Shown: positions 34,420-42,341 of the stretch, piece by piece
How the letters are laid out: each line of letters begins with the position of its first letter
Numbering within the stretch: position 1 is the first letter of the stretch
DNA from: Clostridiaceae bacterium
GTDB lineage: Bacteria > Bacillota > Clostridia > Saccharofermentanales > UBA5734
Assembly: GCA_012523135.1 (NCBI GenBank)
Contig: JAAYJD010000106.1
Location: 70,328-116,108 of the forward strand
Length of the DNA: 45,781 nt
Reading direction: 5' to 3'
Notes under the pieces: model-generated
The model's input: the letters and a program-made list of their open reading frames with translations, nothing else
What the model was told of the DNA's origin: nothing
Database searches by the model: none
Program-made: the position numbers and the translations under genes

Positions 34420-35235
34420 CTAGCGGATTTCGCAGGCCGTCTGTGCCGGGGTCACTTTCAGGCGGAGCAGCAGGGCGAGCAGTTCGCCGGCAACATGGTC
34501 CGCGTCGCCGCTGGTGGTGTGCTTCTCATGCTCGTGCACCGGCGGGAAGATGCGCTCCACCTGGGTCGGCGAACCCGCCAGGCCGTAGTGGCGTTCGTCC
34601 TGGTCGGTGAAATCCGCCAGGCTCAGGACCTGGACCTGATCGTCGCGGCGGGCGAGCATGCGCCGGTAGGAGGGCAGCCGCGGCATGTTCAGGTCTTTCT
34701 CGACCGTGAGCAGGCAGGGCAGGAGGATCTTTTGCTTTTGCACGATCTGTTCCAGGTTGACATCGATCAGCAGGTGGTCCGGCCCGATGGCGCCGATCGA
34801 GGTGACATTGGCCGCGTGCGGCAGATCCATGAACTCGGCGATTTCAGCGCCGACCTGGGCCGTGTCGCCGTCGGTAGTCTGCTTGCCGCAGATGATCAGG
34901 TCAAATACGCCCAGGTGGCGGATGCCCTGCGACAGCGTATAGCTGGTCGCCACGACATCGGCTCCGGCAAACCGGCGGTCGGAGAGCAGACAAGCCTGGT
35001 CGGCACCCATGGCCAGCGCCTCCTCGAGGATGCTCTTGGCCTGGGGCGGCCCCATGGAAAGGGCCGTGACCGTGCCGCCCGCCTGTTCGCGCAGCTGCAG
35101 AGCGGCCTCGATGGCGAACAGGTCGTACGGATTCATTTTGCTTTCGACACCGTTGCGGTTGAGGACGCCGGTCTTCTCGTCGACGGTCACCTGCGTGGAA
35201 CTGGGCACTTGCTTGATGCAGACAAGGATGTTCAT
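34420..35235 (-). CDS. etfB: Electron-transfer flavoprotein beta
   Basis: 271 residues. Pairs with EtfA to hold flavin and pass electrons between NAD(H), ferredoxin and lactate dehydrogenase. It opens with MNILVCIKQVPSSTQV and contains GKQTTDGDTAQVGAEIAEF (about 118-136), the segment that in bifurcating EtfB proteins surrounds the bifurcating FAD and NAD site. ATG at 35235 overlaps the stop of the regulator gene (ATGA) and follows ACGGAGAC; a longer frame from 35466 is rejected as it overlaps the regulator. Confidence 0.93.
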   Translation of the reverse strand: MNILVCIKQVPSSTQVTVDEKTGVLNRNGVESKMNPYDLFAIEAALQLREQAGGTVTALSMGPPQAKSILEEALAMGADQACLLSDRRFAGADVVATSYTLSQGIRHLGVFDLIICGKQTTDGDTAQVGAEIAEFMDLPHAANVTSIGAIGPDHLLIDVNLEQIVQKQKILLPCLLTVEKDLNMPRLPSYRRMLARRDDQVQVLSLADFTDQDERHYGLAGSPTQVERIFPPVHEHEKHTTSGDADHVAGELLALLLRLKVTPAQTACEIR

Positions 35236-35978
35236 TGGCTGTCTCCGTTCGTTTGAGGTTTTGCCGACGCCGGGTCGGCAAGAAGCGTGGCTTGGGCGAA
35301 TTCCAGGTGCTGGCTCATCGCCTGGGCCGCCAGCATGCCCTGGCGGGCTTCGATAGCCGCCAGGATGCTGCGGTGCTGATCCAGCAGCGCGCGCGCCTGG
35401 CTGGAGTCCTTGATGATCCGGGCCCGGTTGAGCCGGACGGAATTTTCGAGCAGGCAGGCGACGCATTCGGCGGCCTTGGCCAGGACATAATTGTCGGAAC
35501 AGGCGAAAACGGCCTGGTGGAACAGGATGTCCGCTTCAGCGCCAAGGTCGGGCGCGTCGTCCTCGATGGCTTGTTCCATAGCCGCCAGCGCCTTTTTCAG
35601 ATCCGACAGGCCGGACGGCAGATGTTTGTCCGCCGCGATGCGGACCGCCTCCGCTTCGATCAGGAGCCGGAAATCGAGCAAGTCCTGTTCGATGCTCGCC
35701 TGGCGGATGAACAACGGGGCGATGGTCTTGATGAAGGGGCCGATGTTGAGATTGGTGACAAACGTGCCGCCGCCCGGGCGGATCTCGATCAGGCCGATGA
35801 TCTCCAGAACGCGAAACGCTTCCCGGATCGACGCGCGGCTGACCGCGAAGCGTTCGGCCAGGTCGCGTTCGGCCGGCAGCCTGTCGCCGGGTTGCAGCTG
35901 ACCGGAGGATATCAACTGGATGAACTGGTCCATGACGGACTGGTAAAGACGTCGGGTGCTGACCGGATCGATTTTCAC
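35232..35978 (-). CDS. GntR/FadR-family regulator of the lactate operon
   Basis: 248 residues. An N-terminal winged helix (about 10-75: GDRLPAERDLAERFAVSRAS, REAFRVLEIIGLIEIRPGGG) is followed by an all-helical FCD ligand domain (about 95-225) with the His and acidic residues that bind metal and carboxylates in LldR/PdhR-like proteins. First gene of the operon, as lctA is in A. woodii; lactate or a related acid is the likely effector (inference). Start: GTG at 35978, after GAGGAGG; the frame extension to 36035 runs through the promoter and operator and is rejected. A palindrome of the FadR/LldR type overlaps the transcription start. Confidence 0.9.
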   Translation of the reverse strand: MKIDPVSTRRLYQSVMDQFIQLISSGQLQPGDRLPAERDLAERFAVSRASIREAFRVLEIIGLIEIRPGGGTFVTNLNIGPFIKTIAPLFIRQASIEQDLLDFRLLIEAEAVRIAADKHLPSGLSDLKKALAAMEQAIEDDAPDLGAEADILFHQAVFACSDNYVLAKAAECVACLLENSVRLNRARIIKDSSQARALLDQHRSILAAIEARQGMLAAQAMSQHLEFAQATLLADPASAKPQTNGDSQ

Positions 35979-35998
35979 GCGCAGCCTCCTCACAGATA

Positions 35999-36017
35999 TG
36001 GTCAGGTGGTCAGACCA
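35999..36017 (-). promoter_or_regulatory. Operator for the GntR regulator
   Basis: A perfect palindrome TGGTC-T-GACCA (36007-36017) abuts the -10 box, and its half-site TGGTCAG is repeated at 35999-36005 on the plus strand. TGGTnnnACCA is the known core for FadR-subfamily regulators such as LldR and PdhR, so autorepression of the lactate operon is expected. Confidence 0.7.
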
Positions 36018-36047
36018 ATTATACCAGACAAACACATGGCCTGAAAA
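36018..36047 (-). promoter_or_regulatory. Promoter of the lactate dehydrogenase operon
   Basis: Minus strand TTTTCA (36047-36042), 18-bp spacer and a perfect TATAAT (36023-36018), 40 bases upstream of the GTG start and touching the operator. Confidence 0.6.
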
Positions 36048-36058
36048 GGGGTTGCCCG

Positions 36059-36085
36059 AAAAAAGACAAGAAAATTCGCGTCTTT
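36059..36085 (-). terminator. Weak terminator after the mannosidase gene
   Basis: On the minus strand AAAGAC and GTCTTT form a 6-bp stem around a 12-base loop, followed by further T. It lies six bases past the GH38 stop codon and is thermodynamically modest. Confidence 0.4.
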
Positions 36086-36090
36086 CTGTG

Positions 36091-38508
36091 CTATTCTTCC
36101 AGCAGATTGACTTCCTTTATTTCAGCCGTGTTCTTTTTCAGCAGCAAGGTTTTTATCTCCCAAGGTTCCATAGACAGCTCGAAGGCCTTGAGCGGACGCA
36201 TCTCAATCTTAACGTGGTCATGTCTGCCCGCGTATTCTACAAGTCTCATCACGAGATCCTCCTGCTCCTCCGATTCTTTGCAAACAGTCAGTATGCTTGA
36301 TTTTCCGTCAATGCGTACGAATGACCTGTCACAGGGACCTGTTCCTGTGTGATTGGCCTCATTGACCGTGATGACCGGGTTGTTGAAAAGAGCGGCCTGT
36401 TGAGGGATTTTCGCTTGTCTCCAATCCCCGTCATGGAAGATGAGCCTCCATTTGCCTTCCCGAACACCTTGGTCAACATAATCATACGCCGCGTCGGGAT
36501 CGATCGGGTCCTGCCAGGTAAGGTGCCCGTGGATCGGGCTTCGCAACACGGTCATACTGATAACCGCACCGGTGACATCATAGGCAAAGAAGCTGTCGCC
36601 GATAACGGATACGCCTCTGCTTTTTTCTGAAACATCCAGCCATTCACCGACGGGCATTTCCCTGGCGTCGTTTTGTCGCTTGATCGAACCGTACGGCACA
36701 GACGCGGTCACATCAGGGTCTGCGATCAGCGGATCAAACGAAAGCTTCAGCACCTTATGCTGTTCACGCCAAAAAACCTTGAAACGGCCTTCGATGATGT
36801 CCTTGTCCGCGTATAACACGATATCCTGTTCGATAACCGAGCTGCCGAATGCCGCTTTTGTCCGGATGACCGACCTTATGGGGCCGTTCTCAAGAAGCTC
36901 GGATGAGATAAGCCTGAAGCTGCCCGATACCTCGCCGTACCCTTGTACATTAAAGGCCCATGTGTCGCCAGCGTCTGCCCTTACGACCGGTTTGGCGGCA
37001 TCTGCGCAAACGATCCTGCCGGTGACCCGGTCAACGATCGATTCGATGCATCCTGTCTTCCGGCATATCTTGATGCGATACTTGCCGCTTTCCAAGGCCG
37101 TATGATCCGCCTTCATCTTTGCTTCGAACGGGTCGGGCTGTTTCTCCTGCCGGACAAAGAATGTCCGGTACCCGAAAGACGGAATATCTGCCGCAAATAC
37201 GAACCTGGATCGGAAACCGGGAAGGACGGAGTGCTCCTTGATGATCTGGTTCGGGATCGCTGTTCCATCTGAACCTGCAATGGTCAACGGGCCCTTGTAC
37301 CAATCAAACTCCCAGGCCCATTGGAGTTCAGCCTCGATGGGGACGGATACATCAAAGGCATTCAGATTCCATACGACGACCGGAAATCCTTCTTTTGCGG
37401 TATCGATATCTTTGGTCATGCACTGAAGAGAGAAGTGAAGGACTTCAGATGCGCCTTGGATAACCCTCCCGTGCAGGTTTCTCGCGTCAAAGTAGGCGGA
37501 TTTAATACATGCCCCGCCGATAATGTCGTGGAACTGATTGAAAAGCAGATCCCGCCAGCACGGCATCAGCCTGTCTTTCGGGTAGGGTTCGCCGTACACT
37601 ATTTTGACCAGGCTCGCGGCTTTTTCGGCACTCAAAAGAGCATATTCAGCTATCCTGTTATTTTTCTTGATCTCGGTATGATTGCTGAAGACACCAAATG
37701 CCGTTACCATCAATTCATCGTTGACCGATGGCATGTCCCGGTCTCGCTGTCTGTCGAAATACCTGTCTACTCGTGTATAGGTCACATCAAAGCCTTTTCT
37801 GCTGTCCATAATAAGGCTGTTGATCTGCTGCATAGACTTTTTCGTCGGTGCACCGCCATGATTCGACACGCCATAAAGCATAAGCACATCATGGCCGAGC
37901 GTTTGAAGCCTTTTGCCAGCCTCATACGCATCCTGGTCCAGTGCCGTCGAAAACGAATTCGCACCATCTCCGCCACACCGGTAAGCGAGCACGGCGCTGC
38001 CGTCCGGACTTTGCCATCTGAATAACGGACCGGGCAATTTCATTTCACTTTCTGACGGCCTGCCAAACACATAATAGTCAATCCCTGCTTTTTTCAGTAT
38101 TTGAGGCAGCATGATATTATGTCCAAAGCTGTCCGTGTTAAAACAAGATCTTGACCGCATCCCGAAATGGTCCTGCAGGTATCTTTGCCCGTGAAGACCG
38201 TGCCGAACGTAGCTTTCGCCTGAAGCCACATGGCAATCGGGCTGAACCCACCAGCCTTCAACCAACTCCCATTTTCCATCCTTCACCTTGCGGCAAATTT
38301 CGTTGAACAAGGCAGGATCTGTATGTTTGATCCATTCAAATACGGGCGGACAGCTGAAAGAATAGATAAATTCCGGTTCCTCCTTCATTCGCTCCAGTGC
38401 TGAACGCAAGGTCGATCGAATGGAGGCCATCGCTTCATCCCAGGTCCACAGCCATACCGGATCGAAATGGGTCGTCCCAGCCATGCAGATGGCGTACTTT
38501 TCTTCCAT
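36091..38508 (-). CDS. Glycoside hydrolase family 38 alpha-mannosidase
   Basis: 805 residues, no signal peptide, so cytoplasmic. It hydrolyses terminal alpha-mannosides. The zinc site begins with H14 and D16 (THFDPVW) and the nucleophile is D126 in NTDSFGHN; NQFHDIIGG carries a further conserved His. After the catalytic domain comes the three-helix middle domain and a beta-rich C-terminal region (about 400-805). The ATG at 38508 has AAAGGATGG upstream; the ATG eight codons earlier has a weaker site. The gene is near 45-50% GC by hand counts against roughly 60-65% around it, and no other sugar gene is adjacent, which points to horizontal acquisition. Confidence 0.93.
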   Translation of the reverse strand: MEEKYAICMAGTTHFDPVWLWTWDEAMASIRSTLRSALERMKEEPEFIYSFSCPPVFEWIKHTDPALFNEICRKVKDGKWELVEGWWVQPDCHVASGESYVRHGLHGQRYLQDHFGMRSRSCFNTDSFGHNIMLPQILKKAGIDYYVFGRPSESEMKLPGPLFRWQSPDGSAVLAYRCGGDGANSFSTALDQDAYEAGKRLQTLGHDVLMLYGVSNHGGAPTKKSMQQINSLIMDSRKGFDVTYTRVDRYFDRQRDRDMPSVNDELMVTAFGVFSNHTEIKKNNRIAEYALLSAEKAASLVKIVYGEPYPKDRLMPCWRDLLFNQFHDIIGGACIKSAYFDARNLHGRVIQGASEVLHFSLQCMTKDIDTAKEGFPVVVWNLNAFDVSVPIEAELQWAWEFDWYKGPLTIAGSDGTAIPNQIIKEHSVLPGFRSRFVFAADIPSFGYRTFFVRQEKQPDPFEAKMKADHTALESGKYRIKICRKTGCIESIVDRVTGRIVCADAAKPVVRADAGDTWAFNVQGYGEVSGSFRLISSELLENGPIRSVIRTKAAFGSSVIEQDIVLYADKDIIEGRFKVFWREQHKVLKLSFDPLIADPDVTASVPYGSIKRQNDAREMPVGEWLDVSEKSRGVSVIGDSFFAYDVTGAVISMTVLRSPIHGHLTWQDPIDPDAAYDYVDQGVREGKWRLIFHDGDWRQAKIPQQAALFNNPVITVNEANHTGTGPCDRSFVRIDGKSSILTVCKESEEQEDLVMRLVEYAGRHDHVKIEMRPLKAFELSMEPWEIKTLLLKKNTAEIKEVNLLEE

Positions 38509-38568
38509 GTCAGTCCATCCTTTACCTGCCATTAATATGATCCGCCTGAGCTTATCTGGATTATCACG

Positions 38569-38583
38569 GCGACCTCAGGTCGC
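38569..38583 (-). promoter_or_regulatory. Palindromic operator before the mannosidase gene
   Basis: GCGACCT-C-AGGTCGC is a perfect 7-bp inverted repeat with one central base, starting 11 bases downstream of the mannosidase -10 element: the place where a repressor would block transcription. Confidence 0.5.
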
Positions 38584-38593
38584 ACCACGGCTG

Positions 38594-38602
38594 ATTATAC
38601 CA
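38594..38602 (-). promoter_or_regulatory. Extended -10 promoter for the mannosidase gene
   Basis: Minus strand TGG-TATAAT (38602-38594), about 86 bases upstream of the chosen ATG; no good -35 hexamer. Confidence 0.5.
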
Positions 38603-38804
38603 TCTTCGGACAACCGTTTTTCCCGATTGACGGTTTGGCGCTGGCAGGCTGGATCGCCATGATGTTTTTTGATGCTATCGGTTCACCTGATTTCGCCGGT
38701 GGCCGTTTTCCTGATGATCTTCTGCACAAACCCGGGCAGACCCGGGCCATATAAAGGGCCTGATCTGAAAAAAGGATAAGAAAAAATGATCAAGTCGCTT
38801 TCTT
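38603..38804. other. Intergenic region between divergent genes, no gene seen
   Basis: The whole gap between the mannosidase and the carboxyltransferase gene is about 410 bases. Outside the promoters and palindrome listed separately I see no open frame with a ribosome site, no RNA gene and no strong hairpin. The part from 38760 is AT-rich. Confidence 0.6.
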
Positions 38805-38808
38805 TTGG

Positions 38809-38837
38809 TTGATCTATTGCCGGGCTTAAATTATAAT
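38809..38837 (+). promoter_or_regulatory. Promoter of the carboxyltransferase operon
   Basis: TTGATC, 17-bp spacer and a perfect TATAAT, 80 bases before the first gene of the operon. Confidence 0.65.
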
Positions 38838-38917
38838 CATATGCGGTGGACGTTCGACTTGTGTCATCTGTCCATCAGAAGACCAACAGCAACGCATGTG
38901 TTAATGAGGTGAAATGA

Positions 38918-40384
38918 ATGGGATCTCGAGAGAAAATGACCGGGTATACCGCAAAGCGAGCTTCCATGGACACTGCCCGAGCCGGATCAGACGTTTGTCG
39001 GCGGCGCATCGGGCAGTTCCTGGATCAGGATAGTTTTGTCGAATTGGAGTCCCTGGTCACAGCGAACGGCTTGAGCTTCGGACCGGAGCGTTCGAAAGCG
39101 GCCGGCGACGGCGTCGTCATGGGCTACGGCACGATCGACGGAAGAATGGTCTATGTGGCGGCCCAGGATCCGGACGTGCACGGCGGTTCAATCGGGAAAG
39201 CCCATGCGGACAAAATAGCCCGGGCCCTGCAGATGGCCTGCGACGCGCAGGTTCCTTTCATCGGCCTTTACGATACGGGCGGCGCCCGCATCGAGGAGGG
39301 CATCATGGGTCTTGAAGGCCTCGGCAACCTGCTGGCGTCCCTCAATGCGTCGGCCGGCATCGTGCCCCGGATCGCCGCGGTGTACGGCCCGTGTGCCGGC
39401 GGCGCCGCATATGCCGCGTCTCTCAGCGATTTTGTCCTGATGGCCGACAAGGGATCCGGCATTTTCATGAACGGGCCGATGGTTGTTTCCGCTCACGAAA
39501 ACAAGAGCATCGCGGCCGCCGATATCGGCGGTGCGGCTGTGCACGCGGTGAAGACCGGACTGGCCAGCCTGACGGCTGCCGATGAAGCCGGACTGGCCGG
39601 AATCATCAAGCTCCTGATGCAGTATATACCGGACAGCGGCATGGGTTTTATCCAGCCGGTCGATGGCCCGGATGACCCCAACCGGACCGAGGCTCGCCTC
39701 GACGAGCTGGCCGCCACCCTGGACGACGGCTATGACATGCGCGAAGTCCTGAACCTGACGGTTGACACCGGCAGTTTCCTCGAGCTTTCAGCCGGACATG
39801 CGCCGGGCATGGTCACCGGCCTGGCCCTGCTTGGCGGCAGAACCGTCGGCATCCTGGCCCAGGCCGAGCGGCGCGTCAACCGGGCCATGGCGGCCAAAGC
39901 CGTCCGCCTGGCCGGCCTTTGCCAAAAGCTCAATTTGCCCCTGGTCACGTTTGTCGACGCCGAAGGCTACACGATCGGACTGGCCGACGAATGGGCCGGC
40001 CTGGTCCAGAGCGGTGCGGACCTGATGGAGGCCATGCTCCAGCTCGATGTCCCGCGCCTTGCCGTCATCGTCGGCAAGGCCATCGGGACCGCCTACCTCA
40101 CGTTCAGCGGCAAGAGCTGCGGCACAGACCTGGTTTACGCCTGGCCGACAGCTGAAATCGCGGTCGTCAACGCGGACACGGCAGCGCACATCATATACCG
40201 CAAGGACATCGCGGCGGCTGCTGACCCGATCACAGCTCGCACCGATTTTGTCCGCAAGTACGAAGACGAGATTGCCAGCCCCTATGTCGCCGCATCGCTC
40301 GGGCATGTGGACGAGGTCATCCTGCCGTCGGCTACCCGGCCGCGCCTGATCAGTGCCCTCGACATGCTGACGACAGCTTATTAA
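38918..40384 (+). CDS. mmdA: Acyl-CoA carboxyltransferase (12S/MmdA type)
   Basis: 488 residues with N- and C-terminal carboxyltransferase (crotonase-like) domains. The N domain contains LYDTGGARIEEGI (about 110-122) and GPCAGGAAYAASLSDF, which forms an oxyanion hole; the C domain contains GRTVGILAQ, PLVTFVDAEGY and GKAIGTAYL. Such subunits move a carboxyl group between biotin and methylmalonyl-, propionyl- or a related acyl-CoA. The next two genes supply the biotin carrier and the 5S-type subunit, giving the composition of methylmalonyl-CoA:pyruvate transcarboxylase. It is somewhat shorter than the 12S subunit (about 520), and the acyl-CoA is inferred. ATG after GAGGTGA. Confidence 0.88.
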   Translation: MGSREKMTGYTAKRASMDTARAGSDVCRRRIGQFLDQDSFVELESLVTANGLSFGPERSKAAGDGVVMGYGTIDGRMVYVAAQDPDVHGGSIGKAHADKIARALQMACDAQVPFIGLYDTGGARIEEGIMGLEGLGNLLASLNASAGIVPRIAAVYGPCAGGAAYAASLSDFVLMADKGSGIFMNGPMVVSAHENKSIAAADIGGAAVHAVKTGLASLTAADEAGLAGIIKLLMQYIPDSGMGFIQPVDGPDDPNRTEARLDELAATLDDGYDMREVLNLTVDTGSFLELSAGHAPGMVTGLALLGGRTVGILAQAERRVNRAMAAKAVRLAGLCQKLNLPLVTFVDAEGYTIGLADEWAGLVQSGADLMEAMLQLDVPRLAVIVGKAIGTAYLTFSGKSCGTDLVYAWPTAEIAVVNADTAAHIIYRKDIAAAADPITARTDFVRKYEDEIASPYVAASLGHVDEVILPSATRPRLISALDMLTTAY

Positions 40385-40409
40385 GAGAAACGTGATGGAG
40401 GTCAAACAC

Positions 40410-40814
40410 ATGAAAAAGTACGTGATAAAAGTGAACGGCGTTGCCTATGAAGTCGAAGTAGAAGAAGCGGGATCGGTGTCTGCCGCGACCCCCGCTGCCC
40501 CAGCATCTCCCAAGACGCCCGCCGCCCCGGCGGCTCCGAAGGCGGCGCCCGCTCCGGCAGCCCCCGCCGCACCCAAGGCCGCGGCACCTGCAACGGCCGG
40601 TTCTGAAAAGATCACCGCGCCGATGCCGGGCACGATCCTCAACATCCTGGTCTCAACCGGCCAGGCGGTCAAAAAAGGCGATGTTCTGTGCATCCTGGAA
40701 GCCATGAAGATGGAAAACGAGATCGTTGCGCCCCGCGACGGTGTTGTCGCCAGTGTCAGCACCAGCAAGGGCGCATCAGTCAACGCCGGCGATCCGCTCG
40801 TCGGCCTGGAGTGA
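40410..40814 (+). CDS. Biotin carboxyl carrier protein (1.3S type)
   Basis: 134 residues. A short N-terminal docking segment (about 1-21) is followed by an Ala/Pro/Lys-rich flexible linker (about 22-64) and a biotinyl domain (about 67-134) with the EAMKM site; K100 is the residue biotinylated by BirA. It carries the carboxyl group between the 12S and 5S subunits. Start: ATG at 40410 after GGAGGTC; the ATG at 40395 lies upstream of that site. This layout matches the gamma/1.3S carriers of decarboxylases and transcarboxylase. Confidence 0.93.
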   Translation: MKKYVIKVNGVAYEVEVEEAGSVSAATPAAPASPKTPAAPAAPKAAPAPAAPAAPKAAAPATAGSEKITAPMPGTILNILVSTGQAVKKGDVLCILEAMKMENEIVAPRDGVVASVSTSKGASVNAGDPLVGLE

Positions 40815-40837
40815 TCCCGAGAGAGGAGCAACAACTC

Positions 40838-42235
40838 ATGCCAAAAGTTAAAATAACCGAAACGATCCTGCGCGACGCGCACCAGTCCCTGGCCGCGACC
40901 CGCATGACGATTGACGACATGCTTCCCGCGCTGAAGGACCTCGACGCCGTCGGCTACAACGCGCTGGAATGCTGGGGCGGTGCGACCTTCGACACCGCCA
41001 TGCGCTTCCTCAACGAGGATCCCTGGGAGCGGCTGCGTAAAATCCGCGCCGCATGCCCGAACACCAAGCTGCAGATGCTGCTGCGCGGTCAGAACCTGCT
41101 CGGCTACAAGCACTACGCCGACGACGTGGTCGAACACTTTGTCGCCCGTTCGGTGGCCAACGGCATCGACATCATCCGCATTTTCGACGCGCTTAACGAC
41201 TTCCGCAACATCGAGAAGTCGATGAAGGCCTGCCGCAAGGAAGGCGGCCATGCCCAGGGCTGCATCGCCTACACGATCAGCCCCTTCCATTCGGTCGACA
41301 AGTTTGTCTCCGATGCCAAACAGCTCGAGGAGATGGGCGCTGATTCGGTCTGCATCAAGGACATGGCCGGCCTGCTGCTGCCTTATGAAGCCTACACGAT
41401 GGTCAGGGCGATGAAAGAAACGCTCAGCATCCCGATTGAGCTGCACACCCATTACACCAGCGGTGTCGGCTCGATGACCTACCTGAAGGCGATCGAGGCG
41501 GGCTGCGACATCGTGGACACCGCGATCAGCCCCCTGGCCATGGGCACGTCCCAGCCGCCGACGGAGCCCCTCGTGGCGACCCTGGCAGGCACCGAATTCG
41601 ACACCGGGCTTGACCTGGTCAAACTGACCAAGGTCGCCGAGCACTTCCGCGGCCTGCGTGAACGCTGGGTCGCCAGCGGCCTGATCAGCCCCAAGATGCT
41701 GGGCGTTGACGTCAACACCCTGATCTACCAGGTGCCGGGCGGCATGCTCTCCAACCTGGTCAGCCAGCTGCAGCAGGCGGGCAAGGAAGACAAGTACTAC
41801 GATGTGCTGGCAGAAATACCCCGGGTGCGCAAAGATTTCGGCTATCCGCCGCTGGTTACGCCCAGTTCGCAGATCGTCGGCACCCAGGCCGTCATGAACG
41901 TCGTCACAGGCGAGCGCTACAAGATGGTGCCCAAAGAGTCCCGGGCCCTGGTCAAGGGCGAATACGGCCGTACCCCGGCGCCGATCGACGCCGCGATCCA
42001 AAAAAAGATCCTCGGCGACGAAACGCCGATCACCTGCCGTCCCGCGGACCTGATCGAGCCCGAGCTTGACAAAATTCGCGCCCAGGCAGCAGAATATGTG
42101 GAGCAGGAAGAGGACGTGCTGACCTATGGCATGTTCCCGCAGGTTGCGGAGAAGTTCTTCGCCTGGCGGCGCGCCCAGCGCCATCTCGTCGATGACGAGG
42201 TCGGCAGTGTTGAAAAAGGTTATCAGCCAGCCTGA
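40838..42235 (+). CDS. Pyruvate/oxaloacetate carboxyltransferase (5S type)
   Basis: 465 residues. An HMGL-like TIM barrel (about 1-290) with TETILRDAHQSL holding the metal-binding Asp, the carbamylated-lysine motif CIKDMAGLL and the metal ligands HTHYTSG, followed by the PYC/OADA domain (about 300-460). It transfers carboxyl between biotin and pyruvate/oxaloacetate. The biotinyl domain is absent and encoded separately upstream. Names in use for this subunit are transcarboxylase 5S, pyruvate carboxylase subunit B and oxaloacetate decarboxylase alpha; the presence of a 12S-type partner and absence of beta/gamma membrane subunits favour the first. ATG after GAGAGGAG; the frame from 40688 is rejected. 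Confidence 0.93.
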   Translation: MPKVKITETILRDAHQSLAATRMTIDDMLPALKDLDAVGYNALECWGGATFDTAMRFLNEDPWERLRKIRAACPNTKLQMLLRGQNLLGYKHYADDVVEHFVARSVANGIDIIRIFDALNDFRNIEKSMKACRKEGGHAQGCIAYTISPFHSVDKFVSDAKQLEEMGADSVCIKDMAGLLLPYEAYTMVRAMKETLSIPIELHTHYTSGVGSMTYLKAIEAGCDIVDTAISPLAMGTSQPPTEPLVATLAGTEFDTGLDLVKLTKVAEHFRGLRERWVASGLISPKMLGVDVNTLIYQVPGGMLSNLVSQLQQAGKEDKYYDVLAEIPRVRKDFGYPPLVTPSSQIVGTQAVMNVVTGERYKMVPKESRALVKGEYGRTPAPIDAAIQKKILGDETPITCRPADLIEPELDKIRAQAAEYVEQEEDVLTYGMFPQVAEKFFAWRRAQRHLVDDEVGSVEKGYQPA

Positions 42236-42257
42236 TCGCTCCTGAAAGGGTTGCAAG

Positions 42258-42314
42258 CCCGGCCAGGCCTGCCGCCGCTCTCTCGGGGAGCGGCGCCGGG
42301 TCTGCCGGGTTTTT
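42258..42314 (+). terminator. Branched terminator after the carboxyltransferase operon
   Basis: An inner perfect 7-bp hairpin (GCCGCTC / GAGCGGC, 42274-42294) is enclosed by an outer CCCGGC / GCCGGG stem (42258-42263 with 42304-42309) and followed by TTTTT. Confidence 0.7.
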
Positions 42315-42341
42315 CAGTCAACAAAAGGGGAGGAATGCCAG

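Noticed and set aside
33141-34610. A 489-residue open frame on the plus strand
   Set aside because: It is antisense to etfA and has no recognisable domain; its composition is that of a high-GC shadow frame.
38918-40384. Acetyl- or propionyl-CoA carboxylase beta subunit with ATP-dependent carboxylation
   Set aside because: No biotin carboxylase gene is present in the operon, and a pyruvate-type carboxyltransferase is.
38918-42235. Sodium-pumping methylmalonyl-CoA or oxaloacetate decarboxylase
   Set aside because: The membrane beta subunit and the small delta/gamma membrane subunit are not in the operon, which ends in a terminator after the 5S-type gene; transcarboxylase fits better, although a remote beta subunit cannot be excluded.
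40445-42256. A 603-residue open frame on the minus strand
   Set aside because: It is the complement of the biotin carrier and 5S genes, which have clear motifs; the shadow protein has low-complexity composition and no ribosome site.
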